From: Nematopogon swammerdamellus
Lineage: Eukaryota > Arthropoda > Insecta > Lepidoptera > Adelidae
Length of the DNA: 64,000 bases
Direction: 5' to 3'
Assembly (NCBI GenBank): GCA_946902875.1
Contig: OX336342.1
Location: 11,215,523-11,279,522 of the forward strand
The first letter of the stretch is position 1. Every line of letters begins with the position of its first letter. This document shows, one piece after another, positions 59,301-62,851 of this stretch. The notes under the pieces were generated by a model. The model did no database searches. It saw nothing but the letters and a program-made list of their open reading frames with translations, and had not been told where the DNA came from. A program made the translations under genes and the position numbers.

Positions 59301-61674
59301 CAACTTTGTGAAACCTGGAGCCAATAAGCTGCCTAAAGATAGGACTAAACCTTCTTCAATTTTGGGAGCAGCAAAGGATTAGGAATTGTTGATGGACACA
59401 CATGAGAAGCATTACCAAATGCCTTCGGAAATCTGTACCACAGCATTAAGACCGGATATACTAATATTCTCAAAAGCGACAAAGCATGTAGTACTTGTTG
59501 AACTTACAGTTCCATGGGAAAGTAACATCCCGAAGGACCACAACATCAAGCTTAACAAGTACTGCAACTTAGTAGACCGGATTGTGAGAAACGGATTCAA
59601 GACTGATCTCTTCGCTGTGGAAGTCGGAGCAAGAGGACTACCAGCGAAGTCGCTCTACAGTCTCTTCAAGAATCTAGGGCTCCCAAGATCGACGCTAAGC
59701 TCATATATGGAGAGAGCTTCGAAAACGTCACTGGAAGCATCCTACAGAATATGGATAGGTAGAGAGAGGGAGGTCGAGAGCGTGACTGGTGGTTTCCCCG
59801 CGTCCTAGTCAACGCAGACTAGCTGACGAGGGCTTGATGCGAGCCGAAACGTGAAGCATGCGCGGGAAATTTAGAGTGGCCACTCGCTAGTCCCGGCCTC
59901 GATTGATACCCTCCTCTACTGCCGATGGGCCCGGATATGTTCGGTGAAGCCATCGTAAGCTTAGATCCACACCTTCGAAATTTTAGTTGGATTTAGAGGT
60001 ATCGGCGCCCATCTAAAATAAATATAGAAACAAAGATGGCACAGACCTGTTCGCACGCCATGACCTCTTCAGTGATGATTTCCAGCAAGGGTATGCCGTT
60101 GCGGTCGTTCCGCTTGAACATCTCCCGGACGATAGAGAGCAGGTTCCACATGCCCTCCGGCTCGCGGCCGCGCAGCGGGCGCAACAGCGACGACCACTCC
60201 GCGGCCGCGGGCGGCGCGCTTGTACTCAGGTAGTTCACATCGCTGCAATTTTATTTCAGTCGTTTTAATTACAGCATTTCAATGGTATGTCTACGTCTAC
60301 CTCACCAAGACGCTGCTCCGTGTCCATAGGTCAAAACTACGTATAGTGATAGGTATGCTTACTGGTCACTGTACACTTAACAGACACCTCTATGTAATTG
60401 GAGTAACGGACAGTCCATTGTGCAGAGCATGCCTGCAGGCGGACGAGACACCCACCCACGTGCTGCTGGAGTGCGAGCAGGTGGCAGACATAAGGGCGAA
60501 GGAGCTGGGAGGCCCTACTACACTTCGATAGGCGTGCCAAGATCCAAAGAGAGTGTGCCGCCTCCTGGAAGAACTCGGCTGGTTGGAGTAAGGCTGTAGG
60601 ACGCGCAAAAGGCCTGCAATGGAGTGGGCTTAAGCGCGGAGAACGAGTCCGAACAACAACATGTCTACGTCTATGTCAGGCTACCAAGGTGTTCAGACAC
60701 AATATATGCCACCCAGGCTTCTGGACATGATCTGTCAGCCTCAGTAGTTCGGTGGTGCTATGAATCGAACTTGCATGGGTGACCATTCGACCATTATAGC
60801 TGAACAGTGAGAAAAGGGTTCAAGAAGACGTACATGGATATGGTCATCAGCGGTGAGAGCAATGCGTGGTTCCTAAAAAAAATTAATCTGTAATCTTTCC
60901 TTAAATTAAGCTGTAGTTCAATTAATATGATTTCTTTGGGCCAGGGACCACCTGCTAAATCAGCCTACAGCATGGGCAACCCGCGGCCCGCCAGTCGTCA
61001 ACTTGCGGCCCGTGTAGCGTTGGGATTATTATTTTTTGTTATCCATGAAACCACCAAAATAACAGACCATCATTGCTCGTTACTATCATATCACATTGTT
61101 ATAGAAGTATATCAGTACAGTTCAGTTAACTGTAAGACAAACCTAGTTAGAATTGCTTCTGTAGTCCTATTAAGCTGAGAAAAACGCGTGCACCGAACGC
61201 ACGTTAGTAGGTAACGGAAGTCAGAAGTATCACTGAAATTATTTATTAATACTATCAGGATTTAAATTTCTTTAGATTATGCTTGTTGGTTGAAGAGAAT
61301 CTCAGACTAATTTATCATTTTCATAATTTTTTACTTCTGCTTAACATTCCAAGGCAGGCGTACCTGAAGACAATGGGCGCGGGCACGCAGAACTTGACCA
61401 GAATCTTATTGATGTTGTTATGCAGGGTCTTGTCGTCCAGATACCAGGAGGTGTACTCATAGGCGGAGGCACCGGCCGTCGGGTCGGGCGCACCGTAGGT
61501 CAGGTTGATGCTGTTGGGCTGCATGGAGAGGAGGTCGTCGAGGATGCGCTGAGCGGTCGGCAGGACTTGGCGCGGCAGCTCCGAGATGAGGTACTGAGCG
61601 AACTTCTGCAGCTGGTCTCGCCTCAGCCTCGTCAGGGACTCGGACACGGGCGCGCGCAGCATCACCGACATTGG
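26302..61674 (-). CDS. ZSWIM8: ZSWIM8 (Dora/EBAX-1) orthologue, 23 C-terminal exons
   Basis: Twenty-three GT-AG exons join in a single frame of about 1,445 codons with a TGA at 26302-26304. Order and sequence follow vertebrate ZSWIM8: SESLTRLRRDQLQKFAQYLI, GAPDPTAGASAYE, RPLRGREPEGMWNLLSIVRE, GFHPAMEACFLEW, FRVGLFALEMARPPASTKAL, GFEAAVAALGL followed by SEAEHPLLCEGTRR, VPNQPSEASAHFMFELAK, WDGHLTPPEAASIAD, AAYRVGMLALE, QYLHQFCVCAVNSVVSPFVL, and a short lysine/tryptophan tail. ZSWIM8 is the substrate receptor of a cullin-RING ubiquitin ligase that destroys Argonaute bound to extensively paired trigger RNA, which frees the microRNA for decay. The SWIM zinc finger and the BC/cullin boxes belong to exons right of the window. 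Introns are loaded with transposons. Exon 17 carries a 44-codon module in triplicate. Confidence 0.95.
26623..26772 (-). CDS. ZSWIM8: ZSWIM8 exon 22 of window
   Basis: Acceptor gctcag before 26772, donor GTGAGC after 26623. Encodes MYIQCIHQKLYHLTAVDYED, FVSIVLSARTAFQLTPEG and FKEWLASLR. Confidence 0.95.
27030..27263 (-). CDS. ZSWIM8: ZSWIM8 exon 21 of window
   Basis: Acceptor attcag before 27263, donor GTGAGT after 27030. Encodes TPPYGEHVKWLMRVSKRLGA, QYLHQFCVCAVNSVVSPFVL and LVQKCQQ, the best conserved C-terminal block. Confidence 0.96.
27264..27988. other. ZSWIM8 intron, nothing recognised
   Basis: AT-rich with ATAATAAT runs near 27450-27510 and a GC patch near 27560-27605. No exon fits the protein here. 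Confidence 0.5.
28090..28680 (+). pseudogene. hAT transposase relic (ZBED/SCAND3-like), main part
   Basis: The + strand reads LRELDWLSDLAFLADYPGQL, STLNIELQDKNQTISEM, then after a stop and frame change KYTAEIKAVLSDFDYRFSDF and FISYPFNINTD. This is the C-terminal half of a hAT transposase. The reading frame is broken and a LINE fragment splits it from its dimerisation motif. Confidence 0.8.
28681..29288 (-). mobile_element. REL-endonuclease LINE, 5'-truncated copy 2
   Basis: About 608 bp matching the 3' end of the LINE at 56477-59976 on the minus strand. The coding part keeps AAKDWELLMDTHEKHYQ (Trp present), RPDILIFSKATKHVVLVELT and VPWESNIPKD, followed by the 3' UTR ending gatccacacctt. Truncated upstream at the gagcagc position. 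Confidence 0.9.
29289..29390 (+). pseudogene. hAT transposase relic, C-terminal dimerisation motif
   Basis: Reads CFGSTYLCESAFSYLQ, the hATC signature that should follow the upstream part. It resumes right after the LINE insertion. Confidence 0.8.
29376..29554. repeat. Palindromic repeat (MITE-like)
   Basis: Inverted arms of about 68 bp, each containing ctgccttcaaaaatgtatga (or its complement with ggcggt). They meet around 29450-29480. A related tail, cctcctttttttgaagtcgg, is at 29788. Confidence 0.7.
30265..30654 (+). repeat. SINE S1, full-length reference copy
   Basis: About 390 bp. The head reads gcctcggtagctcagtggcg (tRNA box A-like), then attaagcaacgctgagcgcg and gattggatgggtgaccgc, close to the 3' half of 5S rRNA. 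The body has aggtcccttcccttcttacc and gtcgaaacggctatgtaaat; the tail is gtagccaaccgtgtcagg and a 20-base A-run. Six other copies are in the window. Confidence 0.88.
30679..30854 (-). CDS. ZSWIM8: ZSWIM8 exon 20 of window
   Basis: Encodes PPIAQAQLRRLLAAYRVGML then ALETQARRVHDDRPQNKFG; donor GTCAGT after 30679. The acceptor is either 30854/30855 (cggcag, phase 0) or 30838/30839 (caattag, phase 1), depending on which donor exon 19 uses; both keep the frame. Confidence 0.9.
30955..31092 (+). mobile_element. RTE-type LINE 3' fragment
   Basis: The + strand reads ARWDDDIKCVGGEQWF, the RTE C-terminal pattern also present at 34205-34490, and ends in ctgactgactgactgac. Confidence 0.65.
31285..31630 (-). 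repeat. SINE S1, nearly full copy
   Basis: Reverse orientation. Head on the minus strand: gcctcagtagctcagtgcga, then gggcgcggtcagtacttggg (5S-like), body and tail as in the reference, ending in an A-run. Confidence 0.85.
31752..32046. mobile_element. Long-TIR MITE, hAT-like
   Basis: 295 bp; ends cagagccaactgtcattgtc and the complement of cagagcgaactgtcattgtc, arms of about 125 bp. GTTAGAG is duplicated at 31745-31751 and 32047-32053. It lies 92 bp from ZSWIM8 exon 19. Confidence 0.85.
32138..32327 (-). CDS. ZSWIM8: ZSWIM8 exon 19 of window (Pro/His/Tyr-rich)
   Basis: Acceptor gaacag before 32327. Encodes YALPYGFTYHPYAPPLYQLQ and runs of Pro and His, like the low-complexity segment of the vertebrate protein. 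The donor is ambiguous: GTATCT after 32138 (phase 1) or GTCGGT after 32142 (phase 0). Confidence 0.85.
32870..33078 (-). CDS. ZSWIM8: ZSWIM8 exon 18 of window
   Basis: Acceptor ttgtgtag before 33078, donor GTAACC after 32870. Encodes GGVYPEVLYTVARYWHELFM, then a Pro-rich end with nine consecutive prolines. GGVYPEVLFEVA is the conserved counterpart and directly continues AAKG of exon 17. Confidence 0.95.
33221..33469. mobile_element. MITE with 45-bp TIRs
   Basis: Ends cgttccaactaaaagttccc and its inverted copy; arms match with few changes through ttggctccactgtc. No clear duplication. In ZSWIM8 intron 17-18. Confidence 0.8.
33733..33875 (+). pseudogene. THAP-domain relic
   Basis: Reads MPQCVQCQCVW, a frame change, then VPTDKDMLRRWLVVIRRDKF and ELSKNSKVL before a stop. 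This matches the start and centre of a THAP zinc finger (Cys...W...RRD.F..SKNSKVC). The second Cys/His pair is missing. It could come from a P-type transposase or a THAP gene. Confidence 0.7.
34205..34490 (-). mobile_element. RTE-type LINE 3' end
   Basis: The minus strand reads RVAKLKWQWAGHVSRRDDDR, WRPGTGKRSVGRPPARWDDE and EAYVQQWT, the RTE C-terminus. It lies next to the BEL insertion but is separate from it. Confidence 0.85.
34690..35183 (-). repeat. BEL/Pao 3' LTR
   Basis: 494 bp, same sequence as 40972-41465 by side-by-side reading; on the minus strand it starts TGTTCAG and ends TTCTCACA. Confidence 0.95.
35306..40411 (-). CDS. BEL/Pao Gag-Pol polyprotein, 1,701 aa
   Basis: Single open frame from the ATG at 40409-40411 to TAA at 35306-35308, 560 bp inside the 5' LTR. 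Domains by residue: Gag-like DUF1759 region about 110-260 (PRIALKTFDGKIENWLPF); Cys/His knuckles about 324-385; aspartic protease DSG at 445-447; reverse transcriptase about 730-900 with motif A Asp near 782 and YIDD at 858-861; RNase H with Asp near 1034 and 1110; integrase with HH-CC zinc finger (His 1344/1349, Cys 1379/1382) and catalytic D1415, D1481, E1523; C-terminal DUF5641-type segment to 1700. All key residues are present and no stop or frameshift is seen, so it may still be active. Confidence 0.96.
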   Translation of the reverse strand: MEKKESKANSGDGDNGDKWRVARDYAVLRLENLVELSKEESVNFEIACSSLTEIIQSFHSAQIQVLTNADARTKHHEFQVTKQFDNNVIIVKSCLQTAQVHAPIPPTAGTNLKLPRIALKTFDGKIENWLPFIEMFNSLIHNKTCMSDVEKLHYLISSLENEPLNLVKGFPITNASYKDAYNTLYRQYNRTRQLASTVYEKLLTCEHVKASNAVELKRLDNVFVENLAILNKFQLPDKNFMLVHLFWSKLDRVTRELFELEHQSDEIPNFENLQSFVKKRFNALSLANASAPPAAATKKDVDKNAASKFNANKRTCFVATGSSCIICSEPHNVWCCPRFLEKDPSSRFLLAKEKGLCINCLSSSHSVKNCRSKSRCSTCRFSHHSTLHFTRTEPETGAVQTTSSSSPVVLTSNLLVLHSRVLLSTAQVEVRDKTGKYVKMRVLFDSGSEANFMSQACQQRLGLNVKKSQLSINGIGQSKTEPLGSMSCTVRPLDTKLASDISVNLLVLPTICHNLPDVPCDSSKWQHIQGLKLADQDFARSGPIDALFGADIFSSSLLPGLVRGEATQPNAINTIFGWLLMGGSQPIDSAHSLNTSFVSLHTSLDHSLKRFWELESVPSPPSKILSPEEVSCEKSFVENYSRSDEGRFVVPLPFRNQELKPKFSGSRALALKRFLSLEKRLVINPDFRQSYVNFMDDYSSNKHLEKVSPPPLDTGNFFYIPHHGVLKPESTSTPLRVVFDASATDVLGTSLNSCLLPGEKLQTNIFDLLIRFRWHAIVFTADVKQMYRQILVKPEDTDYQRILWRSSPNEPVQDYRLLTVTYGVTSAPFQALRTVAQLARDGRDRYPSAASILERDLYIDDVVTGSATLEEAFKLRSELTDLFASAGFHLRKWTSNTKEFLVDMEASELFSKNFHTFDDVDFSLKILGLQWQPSLDYFTFRVSVKERLCTKRTILSEIARIFDPLGYLAPLTFYAKYLLQLLWTAGIGWDDAPPPNIEHQWLKYISELACLSSLEIPRRVVSDSLNFELHGFCDASERGYCAVVYFRLNSGENGRTVHLVCAKSKVSPLKRITLPRLELCAAVLLSDLICSVIAALEPFRAIENIYAWSDSSVALTWIKSSPSKWKTFISNRVSHIQDQVPPQCWRHVRSADNPADCGSRGLLPRALLDHNLWWTGPTWLHESEESWPQFDLLIDQDSIECERKICSLLSSINLDFVQDFLNKFSSLRTTVNVLAYCFRFIFNAKYPSQKITGHISPAERDSSLAFLIKHTQEVAFATEITAISRSQSNKLPKSFRKLLPFIDEVGLMRVGGRLARADLQYDSKHPVLLPRQHRLTFLIIQDYHEKYMHPGLQTLHHLLCQNYWILSPKRAIRSVISLCHKCFRANPRLAPPPLMGNLPSYRINQLKAFSSSSVDYGGPFTIALGRHRGAKSFKAYICLFVCTSTKAVHIELASELTTDAFLAALRRFVARRGRVNRLVSDRGTNFVGASNTLQAITAGAAEQEDITFEFNPPGSPHFSGLVEAGIKSVKTHLARVIGLQRLTYEEFYTVLAQIEALLNSRPLSPISSDPMDLSALTPGHFLTLEPLSSVPEHDVSTLNINRLDRWQLIQRMHQDFWKRWHTEYLHSLQQRLKWSKDHPNLQVGAMVLISDELSPPMKWRVGRIVELHPGSDEVCRVVTVRTSSGLLKRPVVKLCPLPFSP
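40972..41465 (-). repeat. BEL/Pao 5' LTR
   Basis: 494 bp; presumed promoter end of the element. The identical sister LTR indicates a recent insertion. Confidence 0.95.
41486..41881 (-). repeat. 3 x 132-bp tandem repeat in ZSWIM8 exon 17
   Basis: The marker actcacccttagcggcagcc recurs at 41486, 41618 and 41750, exactly 132 bp (44 codons) apart. Any two units differ at about two positions (for example Thr/Met in YTEIQ and Thr/Asn in SDTMLE), so the copies are young or homogenised. Confidence 0.97.
41492..42031 (-). CDS. ZSWIM8: ZSWIM8 exon 17 of window with triplicated module
   Basis: Acceptor gagcag before 42031. Encodes GQAMDIGAPAILFLIDAW, DGHLTPPEAASIADKASS, then the module beginning VLPHAHALNYTEIQRAVLQC and ending TVEAAAKG. 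The module is present three times in frame. Donors GGGTGAGT end each unit, so the exon can stop at 41756, 41624 or 41492, all in the same phase (1). Using 41756 gives the ancestral single module known in other animals; using 41492 adds 88 residues. The true end in mRNA cannot be seen here. Confidence 0.88.
42032..42513. other. ZSWIM8 intron with repeat traces
   Basis: Contains cgctgaatcccgaaaatcgg followed by ggtaagcagag, a phrase typical of lepidopteran interspersed repeats. No exon. Confidence 0.4.
42514..42626 (-). CDS. ZSWIM8: ZSWIM8 exon 16 of window
   Basis: Acceptor ctttcag before 42626, donor GTGATC after 42514. Encodes GLHMAAFQLGLYALGLHNCV and SANWLSRTYSSHVSWIT, almost identical in pattern to vertebrate ZSWIM8. 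Confidence 0.95.
43400..44480 (+). mobile_element. Possible solo LTR
   Basis: A TATAAAAG at 43646-43653 and an AATAAA at about 44439 bracket roughly 790 bp without an ORF, as in an LTR. A 22-bp direct repeat (cttctacgtctgcacgtaga) occurs three times at 44060-44130. The limits are not defined. In ZSWIM8 intron 15-16, opposite strand. Confidence 0.35.
44679..44846 (-). CDS. ZSWIM8: ZSWIM8 exon 15 of window
   Basis: Acceptor gaacag before 44846, donor GTGAGT after 44679. Encodes FKGKRMYPSVPNQPSEASAH, FMFELAKSVLCKAGGSSST, SLFTQTS; matches the GRYKGRRP...PNQPSEAAAHF block. Confidence 0.95.
45400..45960. repeat. GC-rich inverted-repeat cluster in ZSWIM8 intron
   Basis: Inverted pairs: gcagagaactgac (about 45556) with gtcagttctctgc (about 45655), and acgtgataacgtc (45811) with gacgttatcacgt (45942). 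They suggest two MITEs; limits uncertain. Confidence 0.5.
45989..46102 (-). repeat. SINE S1 tail fragment
   Basis: Minus-strand tail ending gtgtcag-attccat-A-run, with gcactgccatggcacctagt. It abuts ZSWIM8 exon 14. Confidence 0.7.
46205..46341 (-). CDS. ZSWIM8: ZSWIM8 exon 14 of window
   Basis: Acceptor tggacag before 46341, donor GTGACT after 46205. Encodes SCSLSGEMERLMLGDGGGSP, a Ser-rich run and VPRAKDS. The opposite strand has an open frame here too, but phase (0 in, 2 out) fits the minus-strand exon chain. Confidence 0.8.
46495..46623. mobile_element. piggyBac-like MITE, TTAA flanks
   Basis: 129 bp between TTAA at 46491-46494 and 46624-46627. Inverted ends ccgctaagtgtcggcg and ccgctcaggtgtcgccg. 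TTAA duplication plus CC- ends fit piggyBac. Confidence 0.75.
46822..46950 (-). CDS. ZSWIM8: ZSWIM8 exon 13 of window
   Basis: Acceptor gaacag before 46950, donor GTAACT after 46822. Encodes LLDRDIHQLTKSPMISIYYM and ends LQPQP. The LLDRD start continues the conserved kinked helix of exon 12. Confidence 0.9.
47325..47516 (-). CDS. ZSWIM8: ZSWIM8 exon 12 of window
   Basis: Acceptor tatgcag before 47516, donor GTGGGC after 47325. Encodes DEALGFEAAVAALGLKA and ISEAEHPLLCEGTRRQRGDL to IMNK. Confidence 0.95.
47768..48055 (-). repeat. Interspersed repeat with gcgaatgcaatgccggcc core, copy 2
   Basis: Shares tgcgaatgcaatgccggcct, tgacaggtgcttg and gactgtacttgggg with 49190-49460 and, more distantly, 3898-4080. 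A G-run of about 14 lies at 47910. Confidence 0.7.
48077..48161 (-). CDS. ZSWIM8: ZSWIM8 exon 11 of window
   Basis: Acceptor gtcacag before 48161, donor GTGAGT after 48077. 28 codons, RNRGPALLPIALASFLFDVI then VLSASDKLS, matching the conserved LPLMLASFIFDVL helix. Confidence 0.92.
48225..48322 (+). mobile_element. RTE-type LINE small fragment
   Basis: tggttctgtactgctgaaga then ccgggaggactgg, ending in ctgactgactgac, as in the RTE ends at 30955-31092. Confidence 0.5.
48361..48638 (-). repeat. SINE S1 copy, head diverged
   Basis: T-run, then acacggttggctacatccgt, ctacactgaactggacgaca and cagtgcggtggtaccaacca; the 5S-like part is mostly lost. Confidence 0.75.
48822..49039 (-). CDS. ZSWIM8: ZSWIM8 exon 10 of window
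   Basis: Acceptor gggcag before 49039, donor GTATCT after 48822. Encodes HHELAFRVGLFALEM and RPPASTKALEVKL, then REKAEQLRDGTL. Confidence 0.95.
49190..49460 (-). repeat. Interspersed repeat with gcgaatgccatgccggcc core, copy 3
   Basis: T-run at the left, gattgcgaatgccatgccgg, caggctgtacttgggagg, acctacagaaccggttgg. Best preserved copy. Confidence 0.75.
49807..50097 (-). CDS. ZSWIM8: ZSWIM8 exon 9 of window
   Basis: Encodes WEVLFARAEGLHAHGHAREA, ARELLARPPVL and SATLAKCAFLCS; donor GTAAGT after 49807. The acceptor ccacag before 50097 is the one that keeps phase 0; a nearer-looking acceptor at 50137 would break the frame. Confidence 0.88.
50684..50965 (-). CDS. ZSWIM8: ZSWIM8 exon 8 of window (acidic, disordered)
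   Basis: Acceptor ttccaag before 50965, donor GTAAGT after 50684. 94 codons rich in Ser, Glu and Asp (SSEGFCENEEEILQQ, SNDDSVSDDDYNLYFYD). The DDDYxxYFYD end resembles the EEDDDYQAYYL segment of the vertebrate protein. Confidence 0.85.
51354..51506 (-). CDS. ZSWIM8: ZSWIM8 exon 7 of window
   Basis: Acceptor ttgtag before 51506, donor GTACTT after 51354. Encodes VNSSKAVLNNEMSLAYRLAN to MEPPQ; 51 codons. Not clearly conserved, supported by frame and splice sites. Confidence 0.78.
51801..51903 (-). repeat. Short interspersed repeat S2, copy 3
   Basis: Reverse orientation; tatgtaatccggtatgggtg at the left and gccataccggagacctccc at the right. Confidence 0.7.
51958..52126 (-). CDS. ZSWIM8: ZSWIM8 exon 6 of window
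   Basis: Acceptor ttacag before 52126, donor GTCTGT after 51958. Encodes SESEVFPGFHPAMEACFLEW and DYPIPGVTYTKDLNP, the conserved PGF..A.EAC block of ZSWIM8. Confidence 0.93.
52398..52504 (-). CDS. ZSWIM8: ZSWIM8 exon 5 of window
   Basis: Acceptor ttatag before 52504, donor GTGAGT after 52398. Encodes VAKNRTTHHGSTSGTSGHPR and a His/Ser-rich end. Low-complexity and poorly conserved, but phase and splice sites fit both neighbours exactly. Confidence 0.8.
52796..53605. repeat. 52-bp minisatellite, about 15 units, ZSWIM8 intron 4-5
   Basis: Unit gtcgatacgatctctgcatc followed by attaaagagtttgccagatt and gttggggtgaca. Units alternate variants (ctatgc/ctctgc, agagttt/gggtttt). The array lies about 230 bp from exon 4. 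Confidence 0.95.
53832..53939 (-). CDS. ZSWIM8: ZSWIM8 exon 4 of window
   Basis: Acceptor gggcag before 53939, donor GTATTG after 53832. Encodes VVVMWRLAALNPALAPHERD to QWHMKVLDK; 36 codons, phase 0 at both ends. Confidence 0.92.
54442..54567 (-). CDS. ZSWIM8: ZSWIM8 exon 3 of window
   Basis: Acceptor ttacag before 54567, donor GTACCG after 54442. Encodes IVVWWYSTKAAL, a Gly/Ser stretch and SQHACSSLCDE, matching the HACASMCDE region of the vertebrate protein. Confidence 0.9.
55397..55652. mobile_element. MITE with imperfect 26-bp TIRs
   Basis: Ends agtcatatagttccagaacc and the complement of agtcatatagttccataaac, 256 bp apart. No ORF, no clear duplication. Confidence 0.7.
55988..56476 (+). 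repeat. Interspersed repeat ending acggaacctaaaa
   Basis: Ends with four gacggacggacagac steps and ttccgtacgggatacggaac ctaaaa, a common insect repeat 3' end. The LINE begins directly after it. Confidence 0.6.
56554..59382 (+). CDS. LINE ORF, zinc finger and reverse transcriptase (stop-truncated)
   Basis: First ATG is 56554; a GTG at 56518 extends the frame. Numbered from 56518: C2H2 finger C32, C35, H48, H53; RT about 300-600 with APGPDGIP near 307, motif A LDFENAFGSV near 437 and FADD at 542-545; CCHC knuckle C868, C871, H880, C883/C885. The TAG at 59380-59382 replaces the Trp of AAKDWELL present in the other two copies, separating this part from the nuclease core. Before the stop the frame is intact over 2.8 kb. 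Confidence 0.92.
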   Translation: MNRSPIDISDNLGMNMDLKCSKCGKQYKRKIWLEKHVKEKHSDSEAGQKAPVSSPPDTIDRVQPHTSQSVAQPSSHHEAFSPRDRLSLPSISETTWKQHDRCLAERLDLPGCRQSPEDQLYDFQGTIYNYFSELYPVRYHHNPMERENTFKAKLRRRKRELIKQLRKAKASGDRNLCHQLARAMRSILKLIQKVAEQITVAGNEFRKAQNIAAFEKNPFYFAKKAFKEQQGTIRLSTDEMFNYFKSTYTTPEADITYRDPPAPKPKEPALAFDADSPTMEELEYHIKRKPNSSAPGPDGIPYIIYKKCPSVRKHMLNIYKRIWTNREVPDCLGKAVFVLLPKKKEVTDPKDIRPIALTNTISKIFFSIIQARLLKHMCTNDYLPKKYQKGFLPRVAGCLEHNSLLTECLRDARKNERQLTATWLDFENAFGSVRHELLLKALEWYNVPPLICNIIASYYKKLSFVIQVKGETEKTPEIRYGIGLFQGCCLSPVTFNIVINILIDTLVVKENKWGYRFKYGDTYMAAILAFADDITLLTRNPKQNQALLKVVDDYCEWTKGMKIKPAKCYCLSLTRKGSKFTSSNPGLTVAGKPIATVADEAPFKFLGKRITSRGKEHPTDDIVQLFEESLRQTDNLPLLGTQKAWIYDNYLTSKLSWPFLVYDFTKQNLTKLDSYVTRFLKSWFGLAHPADSSTLYRSHNNFGLNIKKPSIFYQKARIAKRCILKDSNDSAIQALPNTSLSDELESRLDFYKSFQVGTRTNRSGLGIETAKSDKEILKGFAQEDMEQGFKLHALNLEMQNDWLTVGDFCIPPALKWKSIIYNWSPELLKFYLNAFQLTLPDPSNLVRWGKSTNRLCPSCKEFVGTAKHLLCGCKILLERGQYSYRHDKVLQIIREAINLSIARTRKGQTSSGFQKVNFVKPGANKLPKDRTKPSSILGAAKD
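59383..59808 (+). pseudogene. LINE ORF remainder, endonuclease core after the stop
   Basis: Same frame as the upstream ORF. Contains LRPDILIF, KATKHVVLVELTVPWE (PD-D/E-K restriction-like nuclease pattern) and LVDRIVRNGF, ending at a TAG at 59806-59808. Confidence 0.9.
60047..60242 (-). CDS. ZSWIM8: ZSWIM8 exon 2 of window
   Basis: Acceptor ttgcag before 60242, donor GTCTGT after 60047. Encodes SDVNYLSTSAPPAAAEW and LLRPLRGREPEGMWNLLSIV to MACEQ. Phase out 0. Confidence 0.95.
60290..60660 (+). pseudogene. Jockey/I-like LINE, RNase H C-terminal fragment
   Basis: Reads LRIVIGMLTGHCTLNRHLYV, then SPLCRACLQADETPTHVLLE, the zinc-binding end that follows RNase H in many insect LINE Pol proteins. 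Cut off upstream, 3' UTR to about 60660. Confidence 0.8.
60735..60835 (+). repeat. SINE S1 head fragment
   Basis: gtcagcctcagtagttcggt and gcatgggtgaccattcgacc match the tRNA- and 5S-like head; the body is missing. Confidence 0.65.
61364..61674 (-). CDS. ZSWIM8: ZSWIM8 exon 1 of window
   Basis: Acceptor ttgcag before 61674, donor GTACGC after 61364. Encodes PMSVMLRAPVSESL through TWYLDD-like segment SWYLDDKTLHNNI and VKFCVPAPIVF. Phase in 0, out 2. Confidence 0.93.
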
Positions 61675-61839
61675 CTGCAATTTACACTTCATGTCATTTA
61701 TATGTGCCATAACATTTATAGCCAACACAGCAACTCCGCAGAACAATCTGATTACAGATTCCAGCACCGGCTCTAGTTCTCCTATGATTATGATTTAAAG
61801 TGTGAGAGTTAGGGCCCCTGAGCCCTGTTGTCATGCTGC

Positions 61840-62750
61840 GACCTAGGAAGATCTATTGTGATCTCTCAAAAGTCTATAGATATTTAACCTCACTGGAAAG
61901 GGAACTATAACAGTTTCGGCTTTAACGAATAGCTTGTAGTCTGTACACCATCTTTCTAGTTTGAGTAGGGCCCTTTGCGTTAGGTTCAATATTGTGTGTG
62001 TGACAACAAGTGTCGACAACAATCGACCACGGAAGTGGAGATAGAAGCCCTGAGGACAGCCCATTGTTATCGACACTTCAACAATTTTATAAAGTAGAGT
62101 CATTTTTAACCAAAGAAAGAAAGAAGGAGGTTCTCAAGTTATATTTATTTTATTTTTCTCAATTTATGTATATTTTATTATTATTTTTAATGTATGAAAT
62201 TAAATTAAATGAAATATTTATTTACACATAAAATCATTACACTGTAATTAACTAGTCTCCTGCACTAGAAAATTTCTGTCTCACAGAACTCCTCAACGGT
62301 TTACAGGATCTACCTCGTATTTGGGCTCATTTCATTCACCTTGATGAGAACTTAAGACCTAGCTGCGTTGACTAGCTCCGTTAATGTAAGTAACTAATTT
62401 TGAAGGGCTTGAATGTGTCAATGGCCCATTCTACTTGGTGCGGTCTAAAAACGATTGATGCCTGTCACCAGTCCTCATTATGAGGCCTTTTAGATTTTTG
62501 TACTGGTGGGCCTTCTGTCATATTTATTATTCGTGAACCTTTGAAGTGTACTTTTGATAGTAGTTCCAATGATTCCTCCAGTTTCAGTGTTAGTCCCATC
62601 GGGTCTTTTCAGTAGACCAAGGTAGGAAGAAGGGCCTTTTGACAGAATCTTTAGAATTTTGACCACGTGTGAATTTGAATTAATTTCTAGTTCTCCTAAC
62701 AACTGAGTGAAATTACGCAAGACAGCTATCAATACAAATTTCGCCAAAAA
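61840..62750 (-). pseudogene. Degenerate Jockey-like LINE RT
   Basis: Minus-strand pieces in the correct order: KGPSSYLGLLKRPDGTNTET near 62640, a VEWAIDTFKPFK motif near 62430, then GCPQGFYL near 62040 and KLERWCTDYKLFVKAETVIV near 61950. Frames are broken. Confidence 0.65.
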
Positions 62751-62851
62751 TTTTATTGATTCTTACAAGATCGACAAATTGTAATAAAGTAAAAACATTA
62801 TAGCCCAACCAATACGTACATATGTATTGTCATCAATTGAAATCATGTCAA

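Larger units (their letters stand above)
56477..59976 (+). mobile_element. REL-endonuclease LINE, near full-length copy 1
   Basis: One long ORF with an N-terminal zinc finger, reverse transcriptase and C-terminal CCHC plus PD-D/E-K endonuclease (R2/R4/NeSL/Hero-type layout; exact clade not resolved). The ORF is cut by a TAG at 59380-59382. The 3' UTR ends gatccacaccttcg without poly(A). It lies in antisense in ZSWIM8 intron 2-3. Confidence 0.9.
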
